Shown here: piece after piece, positions 15,592 to 24,578 of the stretch
Position numbering within the stretch: the stretch's first letter is position 1
Layout of the letters: each line of letters begins with the position of its first letter
DNA from: Tahibacter harae
GTDB taxonomy: Bacteria; Pseudomonadota; Gammaproteobacteria; Xanthomonadales; Rhodanobacteraceae
Reading direction: 5' to 3'
Length of the DNA: 49,699 nt
Assembly: GCF_024437735.1 (NCBI RefSeq)
Contig: NZ_JANFQO010000031.1
Span: 1-49,699 of the forward strand
Program-made: the position numbers and the translations under genes
Notes under the pieces: generated by a model
The model's input: only the letters and a program-made list of their open reading frames with translations
Databases searched by the model: none
Told to the model about the DNA's origin: nothing

Positions 15592-16767
15592 GAAAGGTCT
15601 GAACAAGCCTCGAAAGTTGCCTGCCTAAAGGGTCTGCCGACCTGACGAAGGCAATGAAATCGACGCGGAACTCGAAAACAGCCTTGCACAGGCCGCAAAC
15701 AGCGGCCTTGGTGCCGCATTAGGCGGCCTTCAGACGCAACTCTCCCGTCATCGCCAATAGCCGCTTGCGCGCCATCCACAGGTTCGACAGCGCGAACAAC
15801 GTCAGGATCTGGCCCGTATTCTTCGCCAGTCCTTTGAAGCGTACTTTCACATAGCCGAACTGGCATTTCAGCACACGGAACGGGTGCTCAACGCGAGCGC
15901 GGATGCCTGCCTTGCGCTTCTCTTCCTTCTCGATCTCACGTTTCTTGTCACCCCCCGGCAACGCTTTCACGCTGCCGCGCTTTCGGGCAATCTGCCAATC
16001 CAGGCCTTTGCGTGCGGTGCGCTTATCGGCACCCGTGTAGCCCGCATCGGCGTGCACTACCGACTCCTTGCCGTGCAGCAGGTAGTCCGCTTCGTTGACA
16101 TCCGCCTCATTGGCGGGCGTCGTCGTCACCGTGTGCACCAATCCCGAATCGACATCCACGCCGATATGCGCCTTCATGCCGAAGTACCACTGCTCGCCTT
16201 TCTTGGTCTGATGCATTTCCGGATCGCGCTCCCCGTCCGCATTCTTCGTCGAACTCGGTGCTGCGATGATCGCCGCATCCACGATCGTTCCACGCTTGAG
16301 CATCAATCCTTTACGCGACAGATACCCGTTGACCCGTGCCAGAATGTCGGCACCCAGCTCGTAGGTTTCCAGCAGCCGCCGGAAGTTCAGGATCGTTGTC
16401 TCGTCGGGGATCGGCTTCGTCAAGGACAAGCCGGCGAACTGACGCATCGACGCGATCTCGTACAGCGACTCCTCCATCGCCGGGTCGCTCAGACCGAACC
16501 AGTTCTGCATCAGGTGTACCTTCAGCATCACTTTCAGAGGATAGGGCGGCCGGCCGTTACCCGCCTTCGGATAGAACGGCTCGATCAGGTTCAGCAGGAT
16601 CGTCCACGGAATCACCTGCTCCATCTCTGCCAGGAACGTTTCCCGGCGTGTACGCTTGCGCTTGCTCGCATATTCGCCGTCACCGAAGCTCATCTGGTCC
16701 ATCGCCTGCGTTCCTGCCTGGGGTTGGGCTATCTCAGCACATTTAGGCAGGCTTGTTCAGACCTTCC
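15592..16767 (-). mobile_element. Complete IS5-family insertion sequence (1176 bp)
   Basis: The ends carry inverted repeats sharing AAGGTCTGAACAAGCCT (17 bases perfect). The flanks show a 4-bp target duplication TTAG (15588-15591 and 16768-16771), matching the YTAR preference of IS5-group elements. One intact transposase fills the element. A 199-bp end fragment of the same element lies at 10762-10960 in the same orientation. Confidence 0.93.
15719..16702 (-). CDS. IS5-family transposase (DDE type)
   Basis: 327 residues, full length. N-terminal DUF772-type part (GNGRPPYPLKVMLKVHLMQNWFGLSDPAMEESLYE..) and catalytic DDE domain: first Asp in GTIVDAAIIAAPSSTKN, second in VVHADAGYTGADKR, Glu in RARVEHPFRVLKCQFGY. 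The start ATG at 16702 gives MDQMSFGDGEYASKRKRTRR, the usual N terminus of the IS5 subgroup. No frameshift is seen, so the element is probably active. Confidence 0.95.
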   Translation of the reverse strand: MDQMSFGDGEYASKRKRTRRETFLAEMEQVIPWTILLNLIEPFYPKAGNGRPPYPLKVMLKVHLMQNWFGLSDPAMEESLYEIASMRQFAGLSLTKPIPDETTILNFRRLLETYELGADILARVNGYLSRKGLMLKRGTIVDAAIIAAPSSTKNADGERDPEMHQTKKGEQWYFGMKAHIGVDVDSGLVHTVTTTPANEADVNEADYLLHGKESVVHADAGYTGADKRTARKGLDWQIARKRGSVKALPGGDKKREIEKEEKRKAGIRARVEHPFRVLKCQFGYVKVRFKGLAKNTGQILTLFALSNLWMARKRLLAMTGELRLKAA

Positions 16768-16929
16768 TTAGCCTGCAGCAACCGCAATGCCGCTAGCCTT
16801 TCCTGCAGCGACCACACCCCGGATTCAAGCAGCGAGGAGTGAAAGCCGGTCGGACATTTGCGCTCGTGGTCGGCACTGTCCGGCTGGCGCCAAGAGCTTT
16901 TCGGGGCCGCCGAACCGCCCTTCCGTTCG

Positions 16930-17255
16930 CCGTCATTCCCTATCAGGAAACGCTTTTTTGGACTCCGCAGACGCGAAAAGCGCTTCCCGTCGGGCTATTT
17001 GCCTTGTGGTCGACACTTTCCGGCTATCCCGAGGGGCTTTTTGCCTCTCCGTTGACGCTTTTTTGCCCAACGGAAGCGCTTTCCGGGTTTCCTGAGGCGC
17101 TCAAAGCCTCTCCACTCGGGCTTTTTGGCCATCCGCCAGCACTTTCAGCGCCTCGATTGACGCTTTTTTGCTCAACGGAGCGGCTCTCGCGCTATCCCTC
17201 GGCGCTTTTTCCGCCAACGCAAGGGCTTTCCGGGTATCCGCTGGCGCTCCGTTCA
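16930..17255. repeat. Degenerate tandem repeat tract (about 42-bp units, also 21 bp)
   Basis: Units of the type GGCGCTTTTTTGCCCAACG followed by GCGCTTTCCGGGTATCC recur about every 42 bp, for example starting near 17055, 17159, 17201 and 17243, with half units between. The spacing keeps frame, and the plus strand reads as a repeating 'LSGYP.AL.ASPL.LF' peptide with no plausible start. It fills most of the 480-bp gap between the IS5 element and the methyltransferase gene; I see no gene in it. Confidence 0.6.
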
Positions 17256-18095
17256 ACGCCGCACCGCCAGTACGCCATCCAGCGCCAACTGCGCCTTGAA
17301 CCCCGCCTTTTCCAGCCGCTTTTCCACTTCCCGCGGCACATCGCGTCCGCTGGTCAGTTTGTTCGGCCTGCCGGTGTAGTGGAACAAGCGGCCGCCGCGG
17401 CGCAGGACGCGGGCGAGGTGGTCGTAGAAGGTTTGCGAATAGAGTTCGCCGGCGATGCCGAAGCGGGGTGGGTCGTGCAGCAGGGCGTCTACGCTGGCGT
17501 CGGCAATTTGGAGGATGGCCTGGGAGATATCGGCGTGGGTGAGTTGCAGGCGGCCGCTGCTGGATGGCGCGTCCGGATCGGGCGACCACGGGTTTAATGT
17601 GCGCAGCCAGAGGACGTCAGGATTTTTCTCGAAGGAGAGAATGCGCGCGGCTTGCGCTTCGAGGCAGCAGGCGGCGAAGTAGCCCAGGCCGCCGCAGGTG
17701 TCGAGTACGGTCTTGCCGCGCGGCTCGATCAGGGCGACCTTGCGGCGCGCGTCCTCGAACGGGGATTCCCTGGACGTCGGCAGCATCTTGATGCCGTCGA
17801 TCTCGAAGGTGGGTGCGCCCCATTCGGTAGGCACCAGCTTGATCAGCGAACCGGAGAAGCGTGCGGCGGGCGAGAAATCCTCACCATCCCAGTAGTAGAG
17901 AGTGCGGTCTTTCAGTGCCGGCGGATAGGGATAGCGGCGCTCATGCCAGTGCCAGCCGTCCGCGTCCAGTCGCGCTTCGCCTTGCGAGCGTTCCAGATCC
18001 AGCGAACCGCTCCAGTTTTCGGCACCGGCTTGGCGCGCAGCGAGCAGCGCCTTGGCGCTGGCCTGGGTGAGCAAAGGGCCGGTGTAGTGCGTCAC
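17253..18095 (-). CDS. Class I SAM-dependent methyltransferase
   Basis: 280 residues. The SAM-binding motif I is VLDTCGGLGYFA (about 130-141), followed by an acidic strand end (ILSFEKNPDVLWL) and a catalytic-type HDPPRFGIAGELYSQTFYDHLARVLRRGGRLFHYTG. The 'LDTCGGLGY...DPPR' pattern resembles predicted methyltransferases of COG2521. The target is unknown. Translation likely starts at GTG (18095), seven bases after GGGAG; no ATG gives as good a context. It follows folA on the same strand after 183 bp. The C terminus overlaps the tandem-repeat tract edge slightly. Confidence 0.8.
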   Translation of the reverse strand: MTHYTGPLLTQASAKALLAARQAGAENWSGSLDLERSQGEARLDADGWHWHERRYPYPPALKDRTLYYWDGEDFSPAARFSGSLIKLVPTEWGAPTFEIDGIKMLPTSRESPFEDARRKVALIEPRGKTVLDTCGGLGYFAACCLEAQAARILSFEKNPDVLWLRTLNPWSPDPDAPSSSGRLQLTHADISQAILQIADASVDALLHDPPRFGIAGELYSQTFYDHLARVLRRGGRLFHYTGRPNKLTSGRDVPREVEKRLEKAGFKAQLALDGVLAVRR

Positions 18096-18278
18096 TGGAA
18101 AACTCCCGCGAAATAGGCTGACCGACCCCGCATTGAAGCCGACGCATCGCCAGTATCTGTACCATCATGCGCACGGCCGGCACTTGCCCAGTCCTGCGCC
18201 GGGGCGACGCTTTCGCGCAACGCCCGGCATGCCGGCAACATCGGGCAGCGAAGCATCAACGCGCACCGCTCGCGCGGC

Positions 18279-18791
18279 TCACTTCGCCCGCTCGAATTCC
18301 ACAAATTCAAAACCTGCCGCATGCCGCGCATCGGCCGGATGCGCAATGCGCGAGACTTCGCGCCAGTGCGTCGGATCCAGCGGCGGGAACCAGGTATCCG
18401 CATCCGCTACCTGCGTATCCACTTCGGTCAGATACAAGCGCTGCGCCTCGGCCAAGGTCAGGCGATAGACCTCGCCGCCGCCGACCACCATCAGCTCATC
18501 GCCGCCGGCAGCGGCAATGCGTTGCTGCGCTTCGGCCACGGATGCAACCGTTTCCTGACCTGCGAACGGCGCGGCAGCGCTGCGCGTAAGCACGAGATTG
18601 CGCCGCCCCGGCAAGGCGCGGCCTATGGAAAGCGCCGTCTTGCGTCCCATCAGCACGGGCTTGCCCAGGGTCACGCGCTTGAAGTGCGCCAGATCATCGG
18701 GCAGATGCCAGGGCATGGCGCCAGCTCGGCCTATGGCGTGGTTGCGATCCAGCGCCACGACCAGGCTCAGGCGCACCGCCGCGGCGTTCAT
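18279..18791 (-). CDS. folA: Dihydrofolate reductase
   Basis: 170 residues. It reduces dihydrofolate to tetrahydrofolate with NADPH. Landmarks: [32 protein letters not shown] (8-41, with the substrate-binding acidic residue in PDDL), [25 protein letters not shown] (NADPH loop) and [12 protein letters not shown]. The start overlaps the thyA stop as ATGA, so translation is coupled: ThyA makes dihydrofolate and FolA recycles it. The length is normal for chromosomal FolA. Confidence 0.96.
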   Translation of the reverse strand: MNAAAVRLSLVVALDRNHAIGRAGAMPWHLPDDLAHFKRVTLGKPVLMGRKTALSIGRALPGRRNLVLTRSAAAPFAGQETVASVAEAQQRIAAAGGDELMVVGGGEVYRLTLAEAQRLYLTEVDTQVADADTWFPPLDPTHWREVSRIAHPADARHAAGFEFVEFERAK

Positions 18792-19582
18792 ACCGCGACC
18801 TGGCCCTTGATCGCGGCGTGGGACTGGTAATCCTCGATCACGATGTCTTCGTAGCGGAAGTCGAACAGCGAGCGCACCTGCGGATTCAGGCGCAGCCGCG
18901 GCAGCGGCAGCGGCGCGCGGGTGAGCTGCTCGCGTACCTGGTCCAGATGATTCAGGTACAAGTGCGCATCGCCGAAGGTATGCACGAAATCGCCGGGCTG
19001 CAGATCGCACACCTGGGCGATCATGTGGGTCAGCAGCGCATAGCTGGCGATATTGAACGGCACGCCGAGGAAGACATCGGCGGAACGCTGGTAGAGCTGG
19101 CAGGACAGTCGGCCGTTGGCCACGTGGAACTGGAACAGCGCGTGGCAGGGCATCAGCGCCATGCGCTCCAGCTCGCCCACGTTCCAGGCGCTGACGACCA
19201 GGCGGCGCGAATCCGGGTTGCGCCGGATCTCGTCCACCACCCAGCGGATCTGGTCGATGGTGCGGCCGTCGGCGCCTTCCCAGGCGCGCCACTGCTTGCC
19301 GTAGACCGGGCCGAGATTGCCCTCGGCATCGGCCCATTCGTCCCAGATGCTGACCTTGTTGTCGCGCAGGTAAGCGATGTTGGTATCGCCGCGCAGGAAC
19401 CACAGCAGTTCGTGCACGATGGCGCGCAGGTAGAGTTTCTTGGTCGTGACCAGCGGGAAACCCTGGGCCAGGTCGAAGCGCAGCTGGCGGCCGAACACGC
19501 TGAGCGTGCCGGTGCCGGTGCGGTCGTCCTTGCGCACGCCGTGGTCGAGGATGTCCTGGATCAGGTCGAGATAGGCACGCAT
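18788..19582 (-). CDS. thyA: Thymidylate synthase
   Basis: 264 residues, the same length as the E. coli enzyme. It methylates dUMP to dTMP using methylene-tetrahydrofolate. The active-site Cys146 lies in [12 protein letters not shown]; other fixed motifs are [45 protein letters not shown] and [14 protein letters not shown]. It overlaps folA by 4 bp. The short upstream region shows no clear ribosome site before the ATG. Confidence 0.97.
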   Translation of the reverse strand: MRAYLDLIQDILDHGVRKDDRTGTGTLSVFGRQLRFDLAQGFPLVTTKKLYLRAIVHELLWFLRGDTNIAYLRDNKVSIWDEWADAEGNLGPVYGKQWRAWEGADGRTIDQIRWVVDEIRRNPDSRRLVVSAWNVGELERMALMPCHALFQFHVANGRLSCQLYQRSADVFLGVPFNIASYALLTHMIAQVCDLQPGDFVHTFGDAHLYLNHLDQVREQLTRAPLPLPRLRLNPQVRSLFDFRYEDIVIEDYQSHAAIKGQVAV

Positions 19583-19707
19583 AGGGCCGGCATGGTAGCC
19601 GAGGACGCCGCCCCGGTCAGCCGCCGACAGTGCAGGCAGTCCTACCTGACGCCGTCATGCGCTGGGCTTACACTCGCGCCTCCTACACCATTCCGGAGCG
19701 GTACGCC

Positions 19708-20718
19708 ATGGCGCAGTGGTTCTTCAATTACAACGGCCACCAGATCGGTCCGCTGGAGGATGCCGCCGCACGCGAACAGGCCCGGCGCAATACCGGCGGG
19801 CATTGCTGGCGCCAGGGTTTCACCGATTGGCTGCCGATTGCCGAAGTGGCCGAACTCAAGGACAGCCTGGCCCCGGCCGCCCCCGCAGCCGCCGCGCCGC
19901 CGGTGCTGCGCAAGGCCGGCCAGCGCGGTTCGGACGAGATTGACTACCGCATCTTCGGTTCCGACATGCAGTTCGTCGAAGTGGAGCTGGACCCGGGCGA
20001 AAGCGCCATCGCCGAGGCCGGCTCCATGATGTACAAGGAAGCCGTCGTGCAGCTGGACACCGTGTTCGGCGACGGCTCGCAGCAGAACAACAGCAGCGGC
20101 TTCATGGGCAAGCTGCTTTCCGCCGGCAAGCGCGTGATTACCGGCGAAAGCCTGTTCACCACCGTATTCACCCACGGCGGCAGCAGCGGCAAGGCCAAGG
20201 TCGCGTTCGCGGCGCCCTACCCCGGCACCATCGTGCCGATGAAGCTGAGCGATTTCGGCGGCCGCCTGATCTGCCAGAAAGACAGCTTCCTCTGCGCCGC
20301 GCGCGGCGTGTCCATCGGCATCTTCTTCCAGCGCAAGATCCTCACCGGCCTGTTCGGCGGCGAGGGCTTCATCATGCAGAAGCTGGAAGGCGACGGCCTG
20401 GCCTTCATCCACGCCGGCGGCACCATCGTCGAACGCCAGCTGGCACCGGGCGAGCGCCTGGACGTGGACACCGGCTGCGTGGTCGCGCTGACCGACGGCG
20501 TGGGCTTCGACGTCAAGCCGGTCGGCGGCATCAAGAGCATGCTGTTCGGCGGCGAAGGCCTGTTCCTGGCCACCCTGACCGGGCCGGGCAAGGTCTGGAT
20601 GCAGTCGCTGCCGTTCTCGCGCATGGCCGGGCGCATGCTGGCCGGCGCCCGCGGCGGCAAGGAGGAGGGTTCCATCCTCGGCGGCCTGGGCGACCTGATC
20701 TCCGGAGACCGCAGCTGA
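19708..20718 (+). CDS. GYF_2 - AIM24/TIGR00266 fusion protein
   Basis: 336 residues. The N-terminal 50 residues (MAQWFFNYNGHQIGPLEDAAAREQ..., then HCWRQGFTDWLPIAEV) are a GYF_2/DUF4339 domain, thought to bind peptides. A proline/alanine linker joins it to a TIGR00266 (AIM24-like) beta-rich domain: FGSDMQFVEVELDPGESAIAEAGSMMYKE, then repeated GGEGF/GGEGLF glycine-rich turns. The role of the family is not established; a trimeric, membrane-associated fold is known for relatives. The ATG at 19708 has GGAG nine bases before it, and the GYF domain begins exactly there. It stands alone, between thyA and regB. Confidence 0.85.
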   Translation: MAQWFFNYNGHQIGPLEDAAAREQARRNTGGHCWRQGFTDWLPIAEVAELKDSLAPAAPAAAAPPVLRKAGQRGSDEIDYRIFGSDMQFVEVELDPGESAIAEAGSMMYKEAVVQLDTVFGDGSQQNNSSGFMGKLLSAGKRVITGESLFTTVFTHGGSSGKAKVAFAAPYPGTIVPMKLSDFGGRLICQKDSFLCAARGVSIGIFFQRKILTGLFGGEGFIMQKLEGDGLAFIHAGGTIVERQLAPGERLDVDTGCVVALTDGVGFDVKPVGGIKSMLFGGEGLFLATLTGPGKVWMQSLPFSRMAGRMLAGARGGKEEGSILGGLGDLISGDRS

Positions 20719-20860
20719 GCCAGGCCGCGCCAGGCAGGCCGCGCCGCACGGTGGCGGCGCGCGCTGTTGGCCTGTGTGGCGCAAGCCTGCGTGGCATCGG
20801 CCTTTACGGCACGCGCCCGCGCCGCACAGGCCTGCGCGGCGTGCACCCGGGAGCGGCCGC

Positions 20861-22207
20861 ATGAACGTGCGCCGCCCCGAATTCGGCGTCCCCGCGGTCG
20901 CGCGCACCCTGGCCTGGCTGCGTTTCTCCGCCGTGATCGGCCAGACCGCGACGGTGCTGTTCGTCACCCGCGGCCTGGGCATTGCGCTGGACCAGCGCCA
21001 TCTCTATACCGGCATCGCCGCGCTGGGCGTGTTCGCCCTGCTGGTGGCCTGGCGCCTGGGCCGGGACTGGCCGGTGAGCGCGGCCGAGCTGATGTTGCAC
21101 GTGGCCATAGACACCATCGTGCTCGGTTGGCTGCTCTACCTCACCGGCGGCGCCACCAACCCCTTCGCCGCGCTGCTGCTGATGCCGATTACCCTGGTCG
21201 CCACGGCACTGAGCCCGCGCCACGTGATCGCGGTGGCGCTGATGTCGCTGGGCACCTACGTCGTGGTGCTGCGCTGGAACCAGCCGCTGCCGCCCCTGGG
21301 CGCCAGCCTGCATGTGCTGGGCATGGCCATGTCCTTCCTCATCAGCGCCGCCCTGCTGGGCTGGTTCATCTCGCGCCTGGCCCTGGTGCTGCGGGACAAC
21401 CAGGCCCTGGCCCAGCGCATCCGCGAACGCGCCCTGCGCGACGAGGGCATCCTGGCCATCGCCACCCAGGCGGCCGGCGCCGCGCACGAGCTGAACACGC
21501 CGCTGTCGACCATGCGCACCCTGATCACCGAGCTGCGCCGCGAACATACCGAAGGCGTGCTGGCCGAGGACCTGGCCCTGCTCGATTCGCAGATCGAACG
21601 CTGCCGCGACAGCCTGCGCGAGCTGGTCGCCGTGGGCAAGGCGCAGCTGGCCCAGGCCAGCGAACGGCGCCGGCTCGGCGATTTCGTGGCCGAATGCAGC
21701 CACCGCTACGGACTGCTGCGGCCGGAGGTGAGCCTGGCGGTGGAGCTGCCCGAAACCACCGCCGAGCTGGCCCTGAACCTGCCGCCCGGCCTGCGCCACG
21801 CCCTGCTCAACCTGCTCAACAACGCTGCCGATGCCTCGCGGGCGAACGGGGCGGACCGCATCGGGCTGCAGGTCAGCCAGGTCGGCGACAGCATCGAATT
21901 CCGCGTGCGCGACCAGGGCGCCGGCTTCGCCGCCGGCATGGACGCGGCGCTGGGCAATCCCTTCCACAGCAGCAAGAGCACCGGCCTGGGCATAGGCCTG
22001 GCCCTGGCCGATGCCACGGCCGAGCGCCTCGGCGGTACTCTCTATGCGCGCGAAACTGGCGGCGCCGGCGTGGAAACCGTGCTGGCCTTGCCGCTGCGGC
22101 CGCTGCTGGCCGACAGCACCCGCGATACCGTTGCCTCCCCTTCACCCGCTGCTGTGGACACTGCTGCGCATGGACAAGCCCGAACGCCTGCTGCTGATCG
22201 ACGATGA
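20861..22207 (+). CDS. regB: Redox-sensing histidine kinase, RegB/PrrB family
   Basis: 448 residues. About six membrane helices fill residues 18-172. The quinone-binding heptapeptide GGATNPF, fixed in RegB proteins, is at 96-102. The H-box AAHELNTPLSTM carries His209, and the redox-active cysteine of the family is Cys248 in SQIERCRDSL. An ATPase domain follows (NLLNNAADAS, DQGAGF, STGLGIGLALA). It phosphorylates the response regulator encoded next, whose start overlaps this gene by 38 bp. In other bacteria RegBA controls energy metabolism in response to oxygen and the quinone pool. The ATG at 20861 has a GGGAG site seven bases upstream. Confidence 0.92.
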   Translation: MNVRRPEFGVPAVARTLAWLRFSAVIGQTATVLFVTRGLGIALDQRHLYTGIAALGVFALLVAWRLGRDWPVSAAELMLHVAIDTIVLGWLLYLTGGATNPFAALLLMPITLVATALSPRHVIAVALMSLGTYVVVLRWNQPLPPLGASLHVLGMAMSFLISAALLGWFISRLALVLRDNQALAQRIRERALRDEGILAIATQAAGAAHELNTPLSTMRTLITELRREHTEGVLAEDLALLDSQIERCRDSLRELVAVGKAQLAQASERRRLGDFVAECSHRYGLLRPEVSLAVELPETTAELALNLPPGLRHALLNLLNNAADASRANGADRIGLQVSQVGDSIEFRVRDQGAGFAAGMDAALGNPFHSSKSTGLGIGLALADATAERLGGTLYARETGGAGVETVLALPLRPLLADSTRDTVASPSPAAVDTAAHGQARTPAADRR

Positions 22208-22721
22208 CGAAACCTTCGCCCGGGTGCTGGCGCGCGCGCTGGGCGCCCGCGGCTTCCAGGTCAGCGTCGCGCACGACGCGGCCAGCGCGCTGAGCCTGCT
22301 GCGGCGCGAACATCCCACGCATGCCGTGCTCGATCTCAAGCTGGGCGCCGACAACGGCCTGACCCTGATCCCGCAGCTGCTGGCCATAGCGCCGCACCTG
22401 CGCATCCTGCTGCTGACCGGCTATGCCTCGATCGCGACCGCGGTGGAGGCGATCAAGCGCGGCGCCCACGACTACCTGGCCAAGCCGGTCGACGCTGACG
22501 CCATCGTGCGCGCCCTGCGCGACGACGAAGGCGCCGAGCCGGAAGCCGCCGCGCCGGCCGGCGAACATGCGCCGCCGCTGCGCCGGCTGGAGTGGGAACA
22601 TATCCAGCGCGTGCTGGTCGAGAGCGAGGGCAATATCTCCGAGGCCGCGCGCCGGCTCGGCCTGCACCGCCGCACCCTGCAGCGCAAGCTGGCCAAGCAT
22701 CCGGTGCGTGAACGCGGCTGA
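22170..22721 (+). CDS. regA: Response regulator, RegA/PrrA/ActR family
   Basis: 183 residues. A receiver domain (7-120) has the acidic pocket DDD (11-13), phospho-acceptor Asp55 (HAVLDLKLGADNGL), Thr in LLTGYAS and Lys in AHDYLAKPVDAD. A proline-containing linker (AAAPAGEHAPPL) leads to a Fis-type helix-turn-helix (WEHIQRVLVESEGNISEAARRLGLHRRTLQRKLAKHPV). This short layout without a sigma-54 AAA domain is diagnostic for RegA/PrrA. It overlaps regB by 38 bp. An RND pump operon starts 205 bp downstream. Confidence 0.93.
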   Translation: MDKPERLLLIDDDETFARVLARALGARGFQVSVAHDAASALSLLRREHPTHAVLDLKLGADNGLTLIPQLLAIAPHLRILLLTGYASIATAVEAIKRGAHDYLAKPVDADAIVRALRDDEGAEPEAAAPAGEHAPPLRRLEWEHIQRVLVESEGNISEAARRLGLHRRTLQRKLAKHPVRERG

Positions 22722-22926
22722 GGCCGCGCGCGACCGCCGCCGGCCGCCGCTCATCCAACCACCGGCCATCCAGCCGTAACACGTATCCAGACAATCTCCA
22801 GGCCAGACCGCAACGCTATCCAGGCAGTGCCGTAGCGCCTGTCAACCGAATCTCCGCCGCGGCGTTGGGCTTCCGGGGAGGTTCGCGGCAGGCCGAACCG
22901 GAACGACATAACCCAAGGAACCAGGC

Positions 22927-24159
22927 ATGTCCCGCGGCAAGATCATCGTCATCCTCATCGGTGTGGCACTGGCCGGCTTCGTCGGCTACCGCATGTACAG
23001 CGGCAGCGGCGGCGGCGCATCCCCGGGCGCCGGCATGCGTCGCGGCGGCGGTGGTGCTGACGCGGATGCCCCCATCCCGGTCACCGCGGTGGCCGCGGCG
23101 GTGGAGAACGTGCCGCTCAACCTCGACGCCCTGGGCACGGTGCAGGCGCTCAACACCGTCAGCGTGCGGCCCCAGGTCGGCGGTCAGATCGAGGCCGTAC
23201 TGTTCCGCGAAGGCCAGGAGATCGCCAAGGACGAGGTGATCGCGCGCATCGACGCCCGCAGCTACCAGGCCCAGCTCGACCAGGCCGTGGCCAAGAAAAA
23301 GCAGGACGAGGCCCAGCTCGGCGGCGCGCGTTCCACCCTCAAGCGCTACGAGGAACTGATGCAGAAAAACTTCGTCGCGGCGCAGGACCTGGAAAACCAG
23401 CGCCACACCGTGCGCCAGCTCGAAGCCCAGGTCGCCGCCGACGAAGCTGCCATCGCCAATGCCCGGGTGCAACTGGGCTATACCACCATACGCGCGCCCA
23501 TCGCCGGGCTGGCCGGCATACGCCAGGTCGATGTCGGCAATATCGTGCAGGGCGGGCAGAGCGACGCCATCGTCGTGCTGACCCAGGTGCATCCCATCAA
23601 TGTGATCTTCACCCTGCCGGAACAGCAGCTGGAGCGGGTGCGCGCGGCCGGGCCGGATCTGAAGGTCAGCGCCCGCGACCGCGCCGACAACCGCGTCGTG
23701 GCCGAGGGCCGCCTGAGCGTGATCGACAACCAGATCGACGCGGCCACGGGCTCGTTCAAGCTCAAGGCCGAATTCAGCAACGATGCGAACACCTTGTGGC
23801 CGGGCCAGTTCGTCAACGTGCGGCTGGAAGTCGGCGCCCTGGCCAACGCCCTGACCGTGCCCAGCCAGGCGCTGCAGCGCGGCCCCGACGGCGCCTATGT
23901 CTACGTGGTGAAAGAGGACTCCACCGTCGCCCTGCAGCCGGTCAAGGCCGGCGCCGAGACGGGCAACGGCAAGACTGTTGTAATGGAAGGCCTGCAGGCC
24001 GGCGAGCGCGTGGTCAGCGAAGGCCAGTTCCGCCTCAAGCCCGGTGCCAAGGTGCTGGCCCTGGCCCCGGGCGAGGCACCGCCCGCACCGGCTGCGCCGG
24101 CGGCAGGCGAAGCCGGCCAATCCGGCGAAACGCCGCGCCGACGGCGCAGCGGCGGCTGA
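22927..24159 (+). CDS. mdtA: RND efflux periplasmic adaptor (MdtA-like)
   Basis: 410 residues. An N-terminal membrane anchor (KIIVILIGVALAGFVGYRMY, no lipobox Cys) is followed by a glycine-rich linker, a biotinyl-lipoyl half (LGTVQALNTVSVRPQVGGQIEAVLFREGQEI), a coiled-coil hairpin (about 115-185), the second lipoyl half (YTTIRAPIAGLAGIRQVDVGNIV) and a beta-barrel domain (VIDNQIDAATGSFKLKAEF; LWPGQFVNVRLEVG). It links the inner-membrane pump to an outer-membrane channel. Two RND permease genes follow after a 419-bp gap holding REP-like repeats. The tail is Pro/Ala-rich and ends in RRRRSGG. Confidence 0.93.
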   Translation: MSRGKIIVILIGVALAGFVGYRMYSGSGGGASPGAGMRRGGGGADADAPIPVTAVAAAVENVPLNLDALGTVQALNTVSVRPQVGGQIEAVLFREGQEIAKDEVIARIDARSYQAQLDQAVAKKKQDEAQLGGARSTLKRYEELMQKNFVAAQDLENQRHTVRQLEAQVAADEAAIANARVQLGYTTIRAPIAGLAGIRQVDVGNIVQGGQSDAIVVLTQVHPINVIFTLPEQQLERVRAAGPDLKVSARDRADNRVVAEGRLSVIDNQIDAATGSFKLKAEFSNDANTLWPGQFVNVRLEVGALANALTVPSQALQRGPDGAYVYVVKEDSTVALQPVKAGAETGNGKTVVMEGLQAGERVVSEGQFRLKPGAKVLALAPGEAPPAPAAPAAGEAGQSGETPRRRRSGG

Positions 24160-24241
24160 GCGGACACGCCCATGCACGGCCGCAGCGCTTCAATTCCCCC
24201 TCCTCCGGCCCCGCCGGGGACGAGAGCTGGGACGCCCTGCT

Positions 24242-24272
24242 CCCTCTCCCCCGACCGCGTCGGGGGAGAGGG
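24242..24272. repeat. REP-like palindrome, first of an inverted pair
   Basis: A 14-bp perfect stem (24242-24255 with 24259-24272), followed by TTGGGGTGAGGGGGCGAC. It is paired with an inverted element at 24421-24460, the same arrangement as at 115-302. Confidence 0.8.
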
Positions 24273-24420
24273 TTGGGGTGAGGGGGCGACGCGGACGATG
24301 GCGGCGCGGCGAGGCTTTCGCCGCGCTATCGGCGCGATTACCGGGGCGAAAAGGCATTTCGTCGTAGTGCGCGCCGGTTCCGCCGAAAACCTGCCGGTGC
24401 GGAAAACTGAAACACCGCCC

Positions 24421-24460
24421 CCTCACCCAACCCTCTCCCCCAAGCGAGCTTGGGGGGTGA
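24421..24460. repeat. REP-like palindrome, second of an inverted pair
   Basis: CCTCACCCAACCCTCTCCC precedes a 9-bp stem (CCCCCAAGC/GCTTGGGGG) with a GA loop. Together with the first element it occupies the 24160-24578 gap inside the pump operon; no gene is seen there. Such elements can act as attenuators or mRNA stabilisers. Confidence 0.75.
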
Positions 24461-24578
24461 GCGGGACGTCGCTCAGAACCGCAGGTTCTGACGTCCCCGA
24501 ACGCCCAACGGGCCGGAGAGGGCTTGAGCGCAAGCCAGCTGATCGCACCGACGCCCAGCCTCAGCGGAACGAAACGTA

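Noticed and set aside
10762..16767. Composite transposon formed by two IS5 copies
   Set aside because: The left copy is a 199-bp fragment and the right copy has its own target duplication, so the block did not move as one IS5-bounded unit in its present form.
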